DNA of 64,000 nt. It comes from Phallus indusiatus (Eukaryota > Basidiomycota > Agaricomycetes > Phallales > Phallaceae). Under the pieces are notes generated by a model. That model saw nothing but the letters and a program-made list of their open reading frames with translations, made no database searches and had not been told where the DNA came from. The stretch spans positions 310,001-374,000 of the forward strand of contig JAQFWX010000006.1 of NCBI GenBank assembly GCA_027605045.1, written 5' to 3'. Made by a program: the position numbers and the translations under genes. Positions 23,591 through 38,834 of the stretch are shown here, piece after piece; position 1 is the first letter of the stretch; each line of letters begins with the position of its first letter.

Positions 23591-26500
23591 CTACTCATCT
23601 TTGTATCTACATTTCGTCCAAGTGGAACCGTGCACGAAATATTCAAAATCTAACTTTGTAATGTTACGATGCGGCATATGCATCGTGCATGGATACCAAA
23701 ACCGCTCTCTTCTGTCTTCTGGAACCCAAAACAAAAGCTCGCCCTGCGAACTCAAAACCCATCCATTATTCATTTCAGCAACAGCGGGGAGTGAGGCTTT
23801 CTTCCAGGCCATTAAAGCATAATCCAATATCTCCGCCTTGTGAGATAACAGTGTTCTGAGTGATTTTGTAAGCAAGCCATATAAGTTGAATATACTAAGT
23901 GATATCACTCACCCGTCGTCACTGTCGGAAGCATCGGCTGCCGCTGGTGGAGGAGCACTGTAATACAAACGCGACATTATCTCATAGGTCTTCAAGTCCC
24001 AGACCGAACATTGCGAAGAGCAATGGACTAAATCTACCATACACTGGTTGTTCAAAGCTAAAGTTCCATTCTTCCCCGGGCTGAACTTTGGGTACCGGAT
24101 TGTCTTCATAACCGCGTCTTTCGATTGTATGTCCCAGATATCTAAAAAACCGGTGTCCTTCGAGGTATCCCGAGACAATATTATGATGCGATTCGAATCA
24201 TCGGAGAACCACAACCTCTCGATTTCTTGATTCAACGAAGGGCCCGTGAGCATTGTTTCGGTGTCCACGTCAAAGAGTTTTATTTCGCCATTATCAATCC
24301 ACGACAGATACCTCCTATCGAGTGATAGTCGGATTTCAGGGTCATGGGATGAGAATGCAATCGAGCTTACTCTTGCCCCCGTTGGATCCAATGTATCGAC
24401 GCCATCCCTTGATATGCATATAATATGCTTCTCGTTCGCAGAAAATGTAACCGGGGAACTGGAGAGTTTTGCTCTGAACGCGAGCACTAGTCTGCCACCC
24501 GATTTACATTCCCAGATTTCCGCTCTAGAGCCATAAACAATAGCGAAGCGACAACCTCGGACGGGGAGAAGGTACTCTACAATATATGGGAAGTAGATCG
24601 GATCACGAATCAATGTGCGGGTACAACTATCCCATAGTGTAATGGTCCCACGATTGACAGTAATAAGATACTTGTCCATACACAAGAGTGTGGTGGTCAA
24701 GACGTGCGGCCCATCTATAACGATCTCGCCTTCTTTTGCGTCCCAGAGACAAAGACCGTACCTGGTAATGTATCCCACACGCACGTTTTCCTCGTCAAGG
24801 AAAACACTGACAGATTCGGAATCAAGTTTGACGTCAAGAACGACCGTGTTCCTTGTCGTATTATCCGAGATTTGAAGGTGAAGTTCATAAAGGATCGTCG
24901 TATATCGGAGAATGAGATATTTACCCCGTAGCCAAAATTCGTCCACTCTGCTAATTTCCTCACCATTCGGATGGTCTAGTTCTATAAACCTGTCCCATTG
25001 TCGAACGTCTATCGTACCATCGAATGTGCGTAATGCAATCGATCTGGAATCATGCGAGAATCCCAGACAGCAAGTGAATTCGTCTACGTAGGATCGACTG
25101 ATTAGTTCTCCTGTAGGCACACTCCAAATTGAGTACGTCTCATCTGAGGTAAAAAGGATATATTGATTATCGGGAGAAAGATGTAAGCACCCAATATTCG
25201 TTTCATGTTGAATTTCGGTGATTTTAACGTTCGTCCGTAGCTCCCAGATCTCTATTGAGGCATCATTTTGAAAGGCAATGTAAACGTCAGTAAGTGCCAG
25301 ACCCCACCAAGCATCGTGCCAGTGGCACACGACATCTTCTGTCTGTTTCCGAGTATTCCATATGGACAAGTTTTGCTCAAAGTGGCGATAAAGGGCAACC
25401 CATTCTCCGTTGGGCGAAAGTGAGACCGAAGTGTAAAGCCCGTTAGCGAAGTGCTTAACAGTTCGATGGGTCTTCCGATCAAGTATGAGTGCACCCCCTT
25501 CCGCCGTGCACCAGGCGATAAAGCACCCGTCCGAAGAGATGGTGCAAAAATTACAATTGGCACAGGTCATTCCGTTATAGCTCTTTATACTTTCTATGCT
25601 GATTTCCTTCGTCGCCATTTTCAATATCAGGATATCCCCGTAATAAAAACAACAGTAAACCAATTCTCCGTCAGGGGAAAATACCGTGTCGCAAACTCCG
25701 AGTTCCCGCGGATCATAGTCATTTTTTCCAGTTTTTGAGCGAACCTCGCTCACAACTCGCTCCCCTGTTATATAGTCCCACACCCAAAATTCACCTTGAT
25801 TAGATCCAGCTGCGACATATCTGCCTTTTGGAGAAAAGGCGAGCTTGTTGGGGATCCCAGCGGAAGCCTGCCTTCGCAGAATACCGACCTGGCGTGAAGA
25901 ACTGAGCGGTTGATCAATATCGCAGTCGAACGTGAGCAGTCCAGGATACGCTCTGAGGTACTTTTTGGACACAAACGAGTTGTGAGATACAAAGGGAAGG
26001 GCAGAGAGGTAGAGATGTGGCGTGCTCTCTGTCATTATGTCTCCAAAATCAAATCCGAATTCCCATGCATCCATCGCATCCGCAGCCAAGTCGTCGTCTA
26101 CGTTCTACTATCGGGTTCAATCATCATATGCGATAGAAAAAATAATCACGTACTTTACACCAGTGTACTAGTTCTTGCATCGCCGCGCAACCTCGATCAA
26201 CTGCGTTTAACAAACTGAGCGCCTCAAAATAATATAGCAGCCCGTCATCCATCAATTTCCGGATTTCACAAACAAGTTCCTTGCTATGAATTGAGCACTG
26301 GAGATGGGAGGTCCAAAATCGACACGAGTATGACAAATAGGACGGAACAGCTTTCTCAACACGTGAGCTGAAATTGGGGACGTCTTGATTGCGCAGGTGT
26401 GATGTCTCGAGGCCACAGATATTGAAGCAAAGCGTTCCGTTCATCGATTTGAGACAGGCGAGGGTCATCAGACCTTCATTTGAGGTGTCGATGTAGTACT

Positions 26501-29046
26501 CGTTTATTTCTTCGGCGATGTTCTTCGAAACAAAAAAATCGAATAAGGAGGTATGAACAGGTCGCACGGGAGAAGACATGTCGTGGACGCCAAAAAAGAA
26601 AGAACCAAAGGGTGTGAGTATTGACCTAATATCTTCGATGTCCTTAATAATATTTTGTAGCGCATCTATTGAGAGGGGTTCCCGTGCAGTTATGATCGCA
26701 CCTATGATCGTCTTAAATTCTTCAATAAATTCCGCGTCCTGGGATTCTGACTGGCTCGAGATGATCTGGCGATATAATCCATATAATGACAAGGACGAGT
26801 TTGACACGCAAGTTTCCCAGTTCTTCTTTATAAGTTGTGAACGTGTAATGGTGGGATCAATGAATTGGCAGGCCGTCTGTGCCCATTGGAAAAGGCCTTC
26901 GGCACGCTTCGCTAGTACATTGCACCAATTTCCGGTTATCTCGTCCAATTTCGGCGATATTTTCTCGAGACGCTTCGAGACATACGCTTGAATATCGCGG
27001 AAAGTTTCCTCCGCATCAATATCGCCTATTCGTTTACATGGAATATTAAATTCTCGACATTGAGCCTCGATGTCCTGTTCTGGTCGGGTGGTCAGAATGA
27101 TACAGTAATTCTTCGGAAGCTCCGACCATCTGCGGAAGATGATTTCTAGAATTTTTTCGCGTTCATTACGGTCTCCACTTTCATCCAAAGCATCCATAAC
27201 AATAACGACCGGACCAATAGTGTCCACATTTTTTGAAGGCTTGACAATGAGTTCCTCGAATTGCGTTTCGGGGTCCTCATTTTTACGGACCGCGGTGTTA
27301 CAAATAATCTTCAATAACTCTCTTCGCCACAAGGTATCGCCGTCTGCCAAGTCACGGGATATGGTGCTAAAAAGACATTTACGCCGGTTTGGGAAACCCC
27401 TGTCGAAACAGAACATGGACCCGAGTCGATTTTGTTCCTTGAACATCCCAGCGATGGTATGTGCTACTGCAGTCTTTCCTACTCCCGCTTGTCCACTCAC
27501 AACAAGGATCTGTGGGGATGCGCCGTCATTGATAAACTTTAATACTTCATCGATCAGCGTTCGGCGAGTTCCCAGCAGGCACCGTTTCCCGGGAAGAGGT
27601 AGAGCACCGCTATAATACATATCGTTGAGCAGAGCCAAACCAGCTAGAAACGAGAATGTTTGGTAATGATACAAGATCATAAAAGATCATAAAAATATAC
27701 TCTGCTGACTAGTTTCCTCAAGCACACGGAGTGTTACAATGCTTGTTTCAAGATTAACCAAATCCCTCATAGCACTCATAAGACGGTCGAGTTTATCGTT
27801 GAAACCTTGGATTTTGCGATCTACGCTTCCGCCAATTCCGTTAACCAAGTTTTTGACTAGAATCTCCAAAATTAAATACGATTATGTGGCAGTGTAAGAG
27901 ATAATCACAACCTGTATGCTCGGTACTGTATGCTTGTATAAAGTACGCGCATTCAGTGGTCTGCCGGACCACCGCGGAAAGTGTCTTGGTCTGGGTTGTT
28001 GTAAGTTCACGCAGCCGCTTTGCATCCATAATGTAATCGTAAATGTCCTTCAGTTTTTCGCATAACTGTCTAACTTTGTCATCGCGGTTTCTTTTTGCGA
28101 TGATAGTCTTTTGCAGAATTGATTTTATAGTTCGTCATGTCCAAGATAAAAAGAGTGTTGTTCTTACTTTGGGAATAACAGACAGGATACTCCAGGCTAC
28201 TTTCACATATAGGCTTATCTGGAAAAAGTTGAGAATGATAATGTTAATGTTAATCCCGTTACAGATCTACCTCAGAAACATCATCCACAGCTCTCATGAA
28301 ACCCTGAAATGTATTGATAAAAGATGTCCAGGTCTTCTCATTATCATTGTAGACTTGCACCGCAGAACTGATAAGGTCGGAAATCTCAGCTGGAACTTCG
28401 AGATTTGGCAGGGTTGCTGATCCTGCTGACGCTTCTTCCACAACTTCTAACATAACGGCAGGTAATTTTTCGATTCTGAATGTTAATTGATATTTTTGAC
28501 CGATATCTAATTTGCATGGCCCTACAGTCATATGTTTGTTAGAGATTATCGACAACAGTGTTTTTGGTCGAATAACTAACCAGAATTGTTTTGCATCTTG
28601 AGTAGGTCAGTGACTCGGTATTCGCACGACCCAATGGTGTTGTCTGGGGTAAATGGGTGGGTTCGGACAATGGTAAACATTAAAAGAGTGTCCTCAGTGA
28701 GTCCATCAATACTGCATTTGTGGAGTGAGGTGACATCAAAATAGATTATGGTCACTGACATACAGCTCCAAAGGTTCATTCCAGAACACGCAATTGTTAT
28801 CAAGGTCATATTTCCGAATAGCACGTCGTTTGGTGCTCGTTTTTATCTCGCTGCCGTGCTTAACTATTATTCGGAACTTGCAATTTCTTTTCAATGAAAG
28901 TTTTCTTCTCCATGAAAGTGGAAGATTGTGATTAATCAAGCAAATATCTTTAAATTATCAGTGAAATATCAGATGAGATAATGGCAAGTTGAATAAGAAA
29001 ATTTGAAATTACCAGATATGTTTATACCTGCCCTCAAAACGGCCAT
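23591..29046 (-). CDS. NLR-type STAND protein: C2-helical-NACHT-WD40
   Basis: Fungal NLR proteins are intracellular receptors linked to non-self recognition and regulated cell death. Ten exons sum to 4929 nt (1642 aa): 29028-29046, 28764-28947, 28581-28711, 28263-28521, 28168-28213, 27912-28107, 27710-27856, 26154-27643, 23913-26104 and 23591-23855. A C2-like domain fills about residues 1-130 (INHNLPLSW, VFWNEPLELLIDGL, DNTIGSCEYRVTDLL). A helical region follows (VKVAWSILSVIPK). The NACHT domain has Walker A GQAGVGKT (about 378-385), Walker B VVIVMDALDES (about 473) and an ILTTRPEQD sensor. A WD40 propeller spans about 850-1540 (FSPKGRYVAAGSNQGEFWVWD, SPNGEWVAL). The C-terminal cap, ELLFWVPEDRRERFWYP then FVHGSTWTKC, is typical of basidiomycete homologues. 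All key motifs are intact. The 19-nt first exon (MAVLRA) is inferred from phase and the C2 strand pattern. Confidence 0.88.
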
Positions 29047-29519
29047 GACAAAATGCCGTTGACCGTTGATCACTTGTACTAAGGACCACGGGATGAACCC
29101 AGTACTTATAGACACTGCGGTGAGGAATTATGAAGGCGAAACCTGTGTTCGAGAGCGCCTTGATTCGGATAGTTTTCAACTCATGCTTGTTGCCCCGTTG
29201 CTTCGTTGTCCCATTGCCTTTTTTCATTTTCACATATTGTCATTGGCTAAAAGTCAATACAAAAAATTCTATACGGAAGTCGAGACCAACGCTTAAAATA
29301 CCCGGATTTTCAGAGTCCGACTACATCCATACAGCATACATCAAAAATTCGGGTACAAGCGCACTAGCATGTTCCCGTCTTTATAACAATAGCCGCTTCA
29401 AAGCAAAGACCTTAATACCAAGATAAGTTGATGGATCAGCTGCCGGTAGCGATGTATATGTCAATAATAACAAAACACTGACGGTGACAGAAGTTGCCTT
29501 AAATCTTTTCTTGTAGTTT
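29047..29519. other. Spacer between NLR 5' end and MFS 3' end
   Basis: Holds the NLR promoter and the transporter 3' end, since both genes are on the minus strand. A 74-codon minus frame at 29009-29233 overlaps the NLR start out of frame and has no visible domain. Confidence 0.4.
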
Positions 29520-31761
29520 TCATTCGCTTAGGGTCCATAATCTTGGAACTCTCAGAGGTGATTCCGACTCGGCATGGGCCGACATTAAATCAATTGTCAC
29601 TCCTTCAAAAGGAGAGCTTGGACGAGAAGACAGTACGGCATTAATATCGATTATTCCCCCGTCATCCAGCGCGTTCGGGTCCCAAGTTGCATCTGTCGCG
29701 CTATGTAATGGATAAGCCCGCATCATGAAAGAGACGAGTAATCCGGCTCCAGATACGATCGCTAATGCCACCCAAATCTGGCGTATACTGAGTATAAAAG
29801 CTTCTATAACGTCCATTTTGAGAGGCTGTGGGAGATTCTTGATCTGTGGGATAATAGGATAGACTAGAGCGACTCCGTCTGGGAATTGAGAGAGGAATTC
29901 ACGGGGTAATCGATGTCGCAGCTCATTTTGGAGGATCGTGCCTCCTAGACTTACACCCCATACCTAATAATAAACCGTAAGCTGTATATATGCTGTTGAA
30001 TTTGGATGGAATATAGCTTACACCTGCGAAAGAACGCATAAATGCGTGAAATGCTAAAGCGTGAGCATTTGTATTTATTGGTAACGGTGCTTGAATGGGA
30101 TAATAGTGAGTGGCATAATTAATGCTGACAATGTGAACGATGTTCCGTAAGTTACTAGGTGCACTTTTCTTACTAAGGAGAAAAACTTACCCAGCTCCAA
30201 CGCCGTAGATAACACAAAAACCTATGACGTGCGCTGAACTTGTATGAATGTCCACCGAAGTTAATAGCCCTGTTCCGATTATCTGCAGAGCCCACGCCAC
30301 CCATGTTTGGGGGCGGTACACCTGTAATACTTTGACCGATATACCGCCTATTACAGACCAGGGCGCGATAGATGCAAGACCTAGGCCGAGGACACCAGCG
30401 AGTATAGGATTTGCGTCTTTACAAGCCTGAAAGTAAACTGGAATGTAATCTAGAGGATTGGCGATAAATACATAATCAAGCCAAAAAAAAAACACAGAAT
30501 TCAACATACAAATAGCTGCGACCGATGTGACGGGTAAAAGGAAAGTTTGGATATATCTTCAAAAAAAAGCAATATGAGCATTTTTCTTTCTTTTACTTGA
30601 GAAATAAAATATACCCGCTGAAGCTGGTTTGATTGCTAAGAATATGAAACGGCACCTAATTAAAAACTTCAGCAACGAGATCAACGATACTAACGCTGTG
30701 GATGATTACCAGCGGATATGATGCAAGGGTAGCTTCGTAGAATACAAAGCCAAATAGGCCAATAATACCCGATATGAGTGGGACCAAAACTCTTGCGGAT
30801 GACCAAGGTAATTCATCGCCGCCCTGTGTTAACGCCACCGTCGTAGAACAAGTTGACGCAATAACCAGGAAACTTCCGCTGTTAAGACATGAGTTAATGT
30901 AAGCGCGGGATGAGATATGTAAGATATAGTTACATCCAATCCATGCGGGCCAGTTTTTTTCTTACGGAACCCGGAGGGTTAGGTAATTTGAGATAAGTAC
31001 CTCCTAAGATCATCGACACCGCACACAATGGTAAATTTATAACTACGGTTAATTTCCGAGGATCAGTATTTTGAAGCGCAGAAAAAGAATATGATCTATT
31101 ACAGAATAACCATCTCCATTGTCCTACCTGTGCCAATGCACCCCCGACTAAACTTCCGATTGCGGCAGCGACACACCAAGTTCTAAAGTAACACGATTAG
31201 ATGATACCAGAATAAAAAATTAAACAGACTATACAGGCTGATCAGACCCCCGTATATACCCCTTTGCTGCAGTGGAACCATATCAGCAAGTATAATATTC
31301 GCGGCGGTCAATATAGCGCCACCCCCAATTCCTTGGATTGTTCTTCCTGCAATCAGCATCGGCAGGCTCTGGGCAGCCCCGCACACAGCGCTCCCCAAAG
31401 CAAACGTGCCTATCGATCCAAGCATCGCCGGACGTCTCCCAAAGGTTTGAGCGATTCCTCCAGTCAACGGGATAATAGCAGATGACGCCAATGCATACGC
31501 CGCTCCGACCCATATGAACTGTGCTCCTCTCAACTCAGCCACGATTGTTGGAAGCGCAGTTGAGACAGCGGTGAATTCGAGGGCCGATAAGAAAACGGCA
31601 AGACATAACGAGCCTAGGATGACTTTGAATTTGTAATCTGGAACGAATGGTGTCTCGGTATAGACATAGCTGTTGTCTGGGACCGTGGAAGGCTGCTGTA
31701 GTAGTGGGCTTTGAGCATACCTTTCGGCTGCTTGCGTTCGTTCGTGGTATCCACCTGCCAT
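29520..31761 (-). CDS. MFS drug/H+ antiporter, DHA2-like (14 TM)
   Basis: Plasma-membrane exporter of toxic compounds or secondary metabolites. Eight exons (31235-31761, 31103-31182, 30934-31042, 30710-30878, 30615-30655, 30191-30556, 30022-30124, 29520-29963) sum to 612 aa. A cytosolic N-tail of about 55 residues precedes TM1 (VILGSLCLAVFLSALEFTAV with STALPTI). Family motifs: the loop GGIAQTFGRRPAM (motif A), GRTIQGIGGGAI, the TM5 antiporter motif region WCVAAAIGSLVGGALAQ, then WRWLFFINLPLC and DWIGS. Late segments read QTSFSGYIQTFLLPVTS, a PILAGV-type loop, APLPINTNAHALAFHAFMRSFAG and VWGVSLGGTILQN. The order and the DWIG motif match the 14-TM DHA2 branch. The C-tail is acidic. Its substrate cannot be read from sequence. 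Confidence 0.92.
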
Positions 31762-32426
31762 GACATGTTAAGAGACAGGTCACGGCGCATTTAAATGGAT
31801 CTTGGATCCGGGCATCGTTCGCCGCAGACTAATGAAATCGCGTTGCAAGTCATACCAGGTCATACCGGCGATTTATGGGAACGGATGGAACGCTGAGAAC
31901 GTCGTAGATGACCCTGCAGCACCCCCGCCTGCCTGCATTTTACGAATCATTGGGTTCCGGAAAGGACTGCTGTCACAAATTCGGAAATGGAAAATTTACG
32001 GGAAGCCATACTCCCCTTGGGAAAACTTCATTTCATTATATGAATTGCGGTTATTTACTATCATTCTGCGAAGGTGTTCGGGAGCAAATGAATGTTGAAT
32101 GTTTTCTTACTTGGCCCAAAACGTGAAACGGAACTGATAAGAAAAGAACGTTGTCTGCTTTTTTGGCTTTGTGTCAGTGGTGAGGCGAGTCTTTGATTAA
32201 AATTAGAATACAAAGATATAAAATGCGTTCTCCAGTTCAATATTCAATGATTTGTATTGGGTAAATTCCGTAAAGCAGCAGGTATGTGCGAGCGAATAGT
32301 AGTTCACCGGAAAATTCTCGGGAATGAATCGACCATCTGATTTCGCGAAAACCTCGGATGAAAAGGGGACTAAAAGCACATATATTGAGTTGAATCTCAT
32401 AACTATACACTAAGTATTTGAGCGAA
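31762..32426. other. Divergent intergenic region MFS / sulfotransferase-like
   Basis: About 660 bp between divergent genes; it should contain both promoters. Small open frames on both strands have no recognisable content. Confidence 0.4.
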
Positions 32427-33430
32427 ATGACCTTGAATCTCAGCGACGAGAACCGACCCAACGCTGCACCTATTGAAGTCGTTGGACTGGGTTTGGGAAG
32501 GACTGGTGTAAGTTAGGCTCTTGAACACATTTAATCATATTCTGATGATTTAATGCGTGTAAGACCATGAGTCTTTGGAAGGCACTCGAGATATTGGGAT
32601 TTGGACCAGCATATCATCCGATGCTTAGTCCCACCGAAGACGATGACTGGTCTGCGTGGGCGGATATCATCGAAGGTATCCACATCCTTCAATATATCGA
32701 TACTCAGCTGAACCATAGATGTCAAATGCTTAGGGAAAGACACCTCGCCCGAAGCGTTTGACAGGATTTTGAAGGGATGCAAGTCGGCTGTTGATTCTCC
32801 GGTGGCGGTAATGATTAAAGAAGTCTATACTGCATATCCTACAGCGAAATTTGTTTTGGTCAGTACATGCTTCAATCTCATCATTTAAGTGCGTAAATAT
32901 TACTCACCTTTAACTGTTTAGACTGTTAGGGATCCAGCTAAATGGGAGCGTAGCCTCAAGGCGACAGTTTTAGAGGCTCGTGGCCTTATAGACATCCATC
33001 AAGTCAAACCAAGATATCAAGGAAAACATCGCTGGGCTAAAACATATTTCGGTAAGTAACGCCTCTTCTTCCCCTTTTCCCATCTATGCAGTGGCATAAC
33101 ACGAAAATTATATTTTAGACGTATATCACAAAGGTCGTCTAGCCACTCATGCCAAAGAAGAACTCGAGGAACATACCGAACGCGTCAAGAGTATCATACC
33201 TGCGGATCAGCTTCTCATTTATAATGTCATTGAGGGTTGGGATCGTCTAGCTGATTTTTTGGGAGTGTAAGAAAAGCAGCCATTTCTATAATTCAGCTGA
33301 CCGTGACTCGACTTGTAGACCTAAACCAGACGTTAGCTTTCCTCATCTCAACGAAACTTCCTCGTATTACCAAACACAGATCGTTGATATTGAAGGAAAG
33401 ATAGCAGAAAGTCAAACAAACACTGTTTGA
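32427..33430 (+). CDS. P-loop sulfotransferase-like protein (Sulfotransfer_4 type)
   Basis: Six exons (32427-32507, 32564-32675, 32719-32858, 32922-33051, 33119-33266, 33319-33430) give 240 aa. The N-terminus EVVGLGLGRTG-TMSLWKALEILGFGPAYH is the phosphosulfate-binding P-loop region shared by the many fungal sulfotransferase-like proteins annotated as NAD-dependent epimerase or P-loop hydrolase. KFVLTVRDPAKWERS carries the RDP..W motif for the 3'-phosphate of PAPS. The C-terminal part (HTERVKSIIPADQLLIYNVIEGWDRLADFLGVPKPDVSFPHLN) matches the family end, where the Leu/Phe-Pro-His-x-Asn tail is conserved. The cofactor is inferred and the substrate is unknown. The protein is presumably cytosolic, as no signal peptide is present. 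Confidence 0.85.
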
Positions 33431-33845
33431 GAAATCTTCTTTTCAAGTTCTTTTTAAGTGTTCGTCAGGTAGTTGCCGCAAATTATGTGAAATATAACCG
33501 TTTGAGTAAAATCCGAGCCTCCTAAACCTATACGAAAAAGAAGGAATTGGGCCAAGATAACAAAAGATTCCAGAATCGTAATTGTAATGAACCTTTGAAC
33601 GTCGTACTGAACGAGGATGTAGATGCTCGGTAATGGCCGAACGTTAAAGTCGGCAGCCGCCGGCAGCACCACGAATGTCCAGTGCCAATGCATTTTTCAA
33701 CGACGAAAGAAACGAGAAGGAAGGCCTATTTTCGCTATTAAACGAGTAAGTTTTTTTCCTCTACGAAGTTTTAATTAATATCTTATGGTTATACTTCGAA
33801 AGATATTTTAAGTCGCGCTCAGCCTTGGACATATTTCCTCGTCAT
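33431..33845. other. Short intergenic region
   Basis: Spacer between the sulfotransferase-like gene and the peptidase gene. It may contain a first exon of the latter. Confidence 0.35.
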
Positions 33846-33853
33846 GCATCACT

Positions 33854-34837
33854 GCCAGAACCTCCAAATGATCATGAGAAGTGAGAAAGTTCTTTTACTT
33901 CTCTTGTGAATAAAATAACATTGCTTGAGTAGGCCTTTCCAATCCAAATTAAAGGTAATTCCATTTGTGATCTTCAGATTATTCTGTCGGACTAAAGGCA
34001 TCTTATTACTTGTTTTCCAAGCCATCAATACCTACTCGACCCGCTAACCCTACTCCTACACCAGCACCTCATTCAGCACCCAATAAACCACCCCCAGTCC
34101 TTAACAGGAGTTCGCGGCCTCCAGCTCGTCCAGTTCCACCTCCGAGTAGTCCACCTCCCCTGGAAACGCCGGACCTATGGAAAGATTTCGTCCCTCAATT
34201 TGAATATCCTCCTCCGGATCATGCATCATCAGGTATTGACCTGTTCAACACGTACATCTCTTATCCAATACACGATCTTCACGCCGCCACAATCTGTATT
34301 TTCGAGATTCTATACCCGGATTCCGCGTTTAAACCAAAGAAAGTCAAATCGCCTGTACCTTTAGTCTTGCGTGACATGGATGGCGTAGCTCATGCTGCAA
34401 ATGGCAGCAGCTTTTCTGGACCATTCAAAGGACAATCATACCCTAATGTCAATCACACTTCAGAACTGGTATTCTCGACAAGATACCTGACCGGTCTAGA
34501 ACATCACCAGGATCCTGCGTTCGAGATACGTGGTGTGTTTTATCATGAGCTTACCCACTCCTTTCAATATTCCGCCGAAAATACCCCAGGTGGCTTGATC
34601 GAAGGCATTGCTGATTTTGTTCGTCTCAGAGGCGGCTTTGCCGCTAAGCACTGGAGAGAGGATCCAGCCGGGAAGAAATGGGATCAAGGATATGAAACAA
34701 CTGCGTATTTTCTCGATTGGGTGGACAAGAACATTTACCAAGGGCTGACAGCTCTTGTGAACGAATGGCTGGGAAAAAACCAGACGTACAACGAAGCGCG
34801 TCTGTTCGAGACGGTGATGCCAGGATGGTCTTGGTAA
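33854..34837 (+). CDS. Basic secretory protein-type zinc peptidase (5' exon uncertain)
   Basis: The last exon (from about 33978 to 34837) encodes a proline-rich segment (PTRPANPTPTPAPHS to PPPSSPPPLETP, about 50 residues) and then a BSP-family metallopeptidase domain. Signature parts are RGVFYHELTHSFQY with the zinc motif HELTH, GGLIEGIADFVRLRGGF, then HWRED, KKWDQGYETTAYFLDWV, and a short C-terminal helix. No in-frame ATG opens the last exon. An upstream exon must supply the start: the piece ending near 33880 (codons MHHCQNLQMIMR then gtgaga) joins in phase to NYSVGLKASYYLFSK. Other joins are possible. Family members are normally secreted, but I could not find a clear signal peptide, so either the first exon is missed or the protein stays inside the cell. 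Confidence 0.7.
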
Positions 34838-37685
<2,848 letters not shown>

Positions 37686-38834
37686 ACGTTATAAAACTAG
37701 TACACTATCAAAAAATAAATTATTTCCGAACCCAATTTTCACCGATATACACTTGATAATAATATTGAAAAATACTGTATCGAAGTGTTGGTAACGCGAA
37801 TCGTCCCGAAAACAGGCGCCGCGTCCGAGAATTGTGTGATGAGATGAAGAATCTCAGTTATATGCTCATAGAAGGTGCCGTCAAGGACGTAAAGATAGGT
37901 TTCCGCCTTTTTAAAGTATGGGTTCAGCCTTCTGTTGTCCCGCGCTTCTTCATTTTTTGTGTATAACTTACATTTTGACTTCGTTTACGTCGACTTTCAA
38001 TGTCCTCCTTGTTCTTCTCGCCATTTACCTTCATATTTTCACCTAATCACATTAGTCCGCATGTCTAAAATTCTCTGTTTGCGCTCTTCGAGACAAACAA
38101 GTTGTGTATATAAACCCGCAGCCTAGGACTGAAAATATCATCTGATTTTCCGAGCTTATTCACTGCGCAAGTTTCATAGGAATAAAATTAACTACACCCA
38201 GCACTACTAGTAAAGCTTATAATTATATTTAATACTCCTTCCTCTTGCTCTTTATCTGTATCCTACTTTTTTGAACGATACACTCCGTCAGTTGGTCCAC
38301 ATCTTACTCTGATCGCACCTGTTGCGCTTGTTCTCAGTTCAAAGTAAATATGGTAGGAAAGCTGACTCGGAAGTTCCACCTTACAACTGTTGTGGTTCCA
38401 GCATTCCGAGACTTCGATTCCGGCGTTGTTATACTCAGTGGCTACTCAGAAGTATGTTTTAGCAAGAGATATATTTATTGAATTTTGTATGAGCTGGATA
38501 TTTTTTGTCAAGACTAAAGAATTTGAGGCTGAAGATGTTTTTAGGGAATAAAGATTAGGTTTGTTTGTAAAATTTATCCACTTTCGTCACCTGATTCTCC
38601 CTCTTCAACATCTTCCTCGGTACCTATGTAAATGTCTTTGACGAAAATGGAGGCTAGAAATATGGACACCGACTGGTAGGTCGATCCTTAGTATAGATGA
38701 CTAGGGAGGTGTCGTAGATAGAAACCCGTGTACTGTATATTTCTAGCCGAGGAATCTACACTCGACTACAAGGATATTAAATACAAATACAGGTGTCTGT
38801 GCACCTCAGTGTGAAACTATAGACAAACTAGTAT
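37686..38834. other. Intergenic region with TATA box and relic similarity to the GH20 upstream region
   Basis: TATATAAA at 38107-38114 is followed by about 240 bp of leader-like sequence and an ATG at 38349 opening only 42 codons. The block at about 38349-38420 resembles 42733-42790 upstream of the GH20 gene (shared TTCCACCTT and ATTCCGAG/GTTCCGAG blocks). It may be an old duplicated promoter fragment. The rest shows nothing. Confidence 0.35.

Noticed and set aside
28576..28824. Minus-strand frame running through the second NLR intron
   Set aside because: Reading through the intron breaks the C2 pattern; the spliced form (gtatgt donor, atgcag acceptor) keeps NEPLELLIDGL and the frame.
29009..29233. 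Minus-strand 74-codon frame as a possible N-terminal extension of the NLR
   Set aside because: It covers the proposed NLR ATG in a different frame and cannot be joined in phase to the C2 exon; the 19-nt exon at 29028-29046 joins better.
38349..38477. Short gene behind the TATA box at 38.1 kb
   Set aside because: Only 42 codons before a stop, with no signal peptide or domain; similarity to the GH20 upstream region suggests a promoter relic instead.
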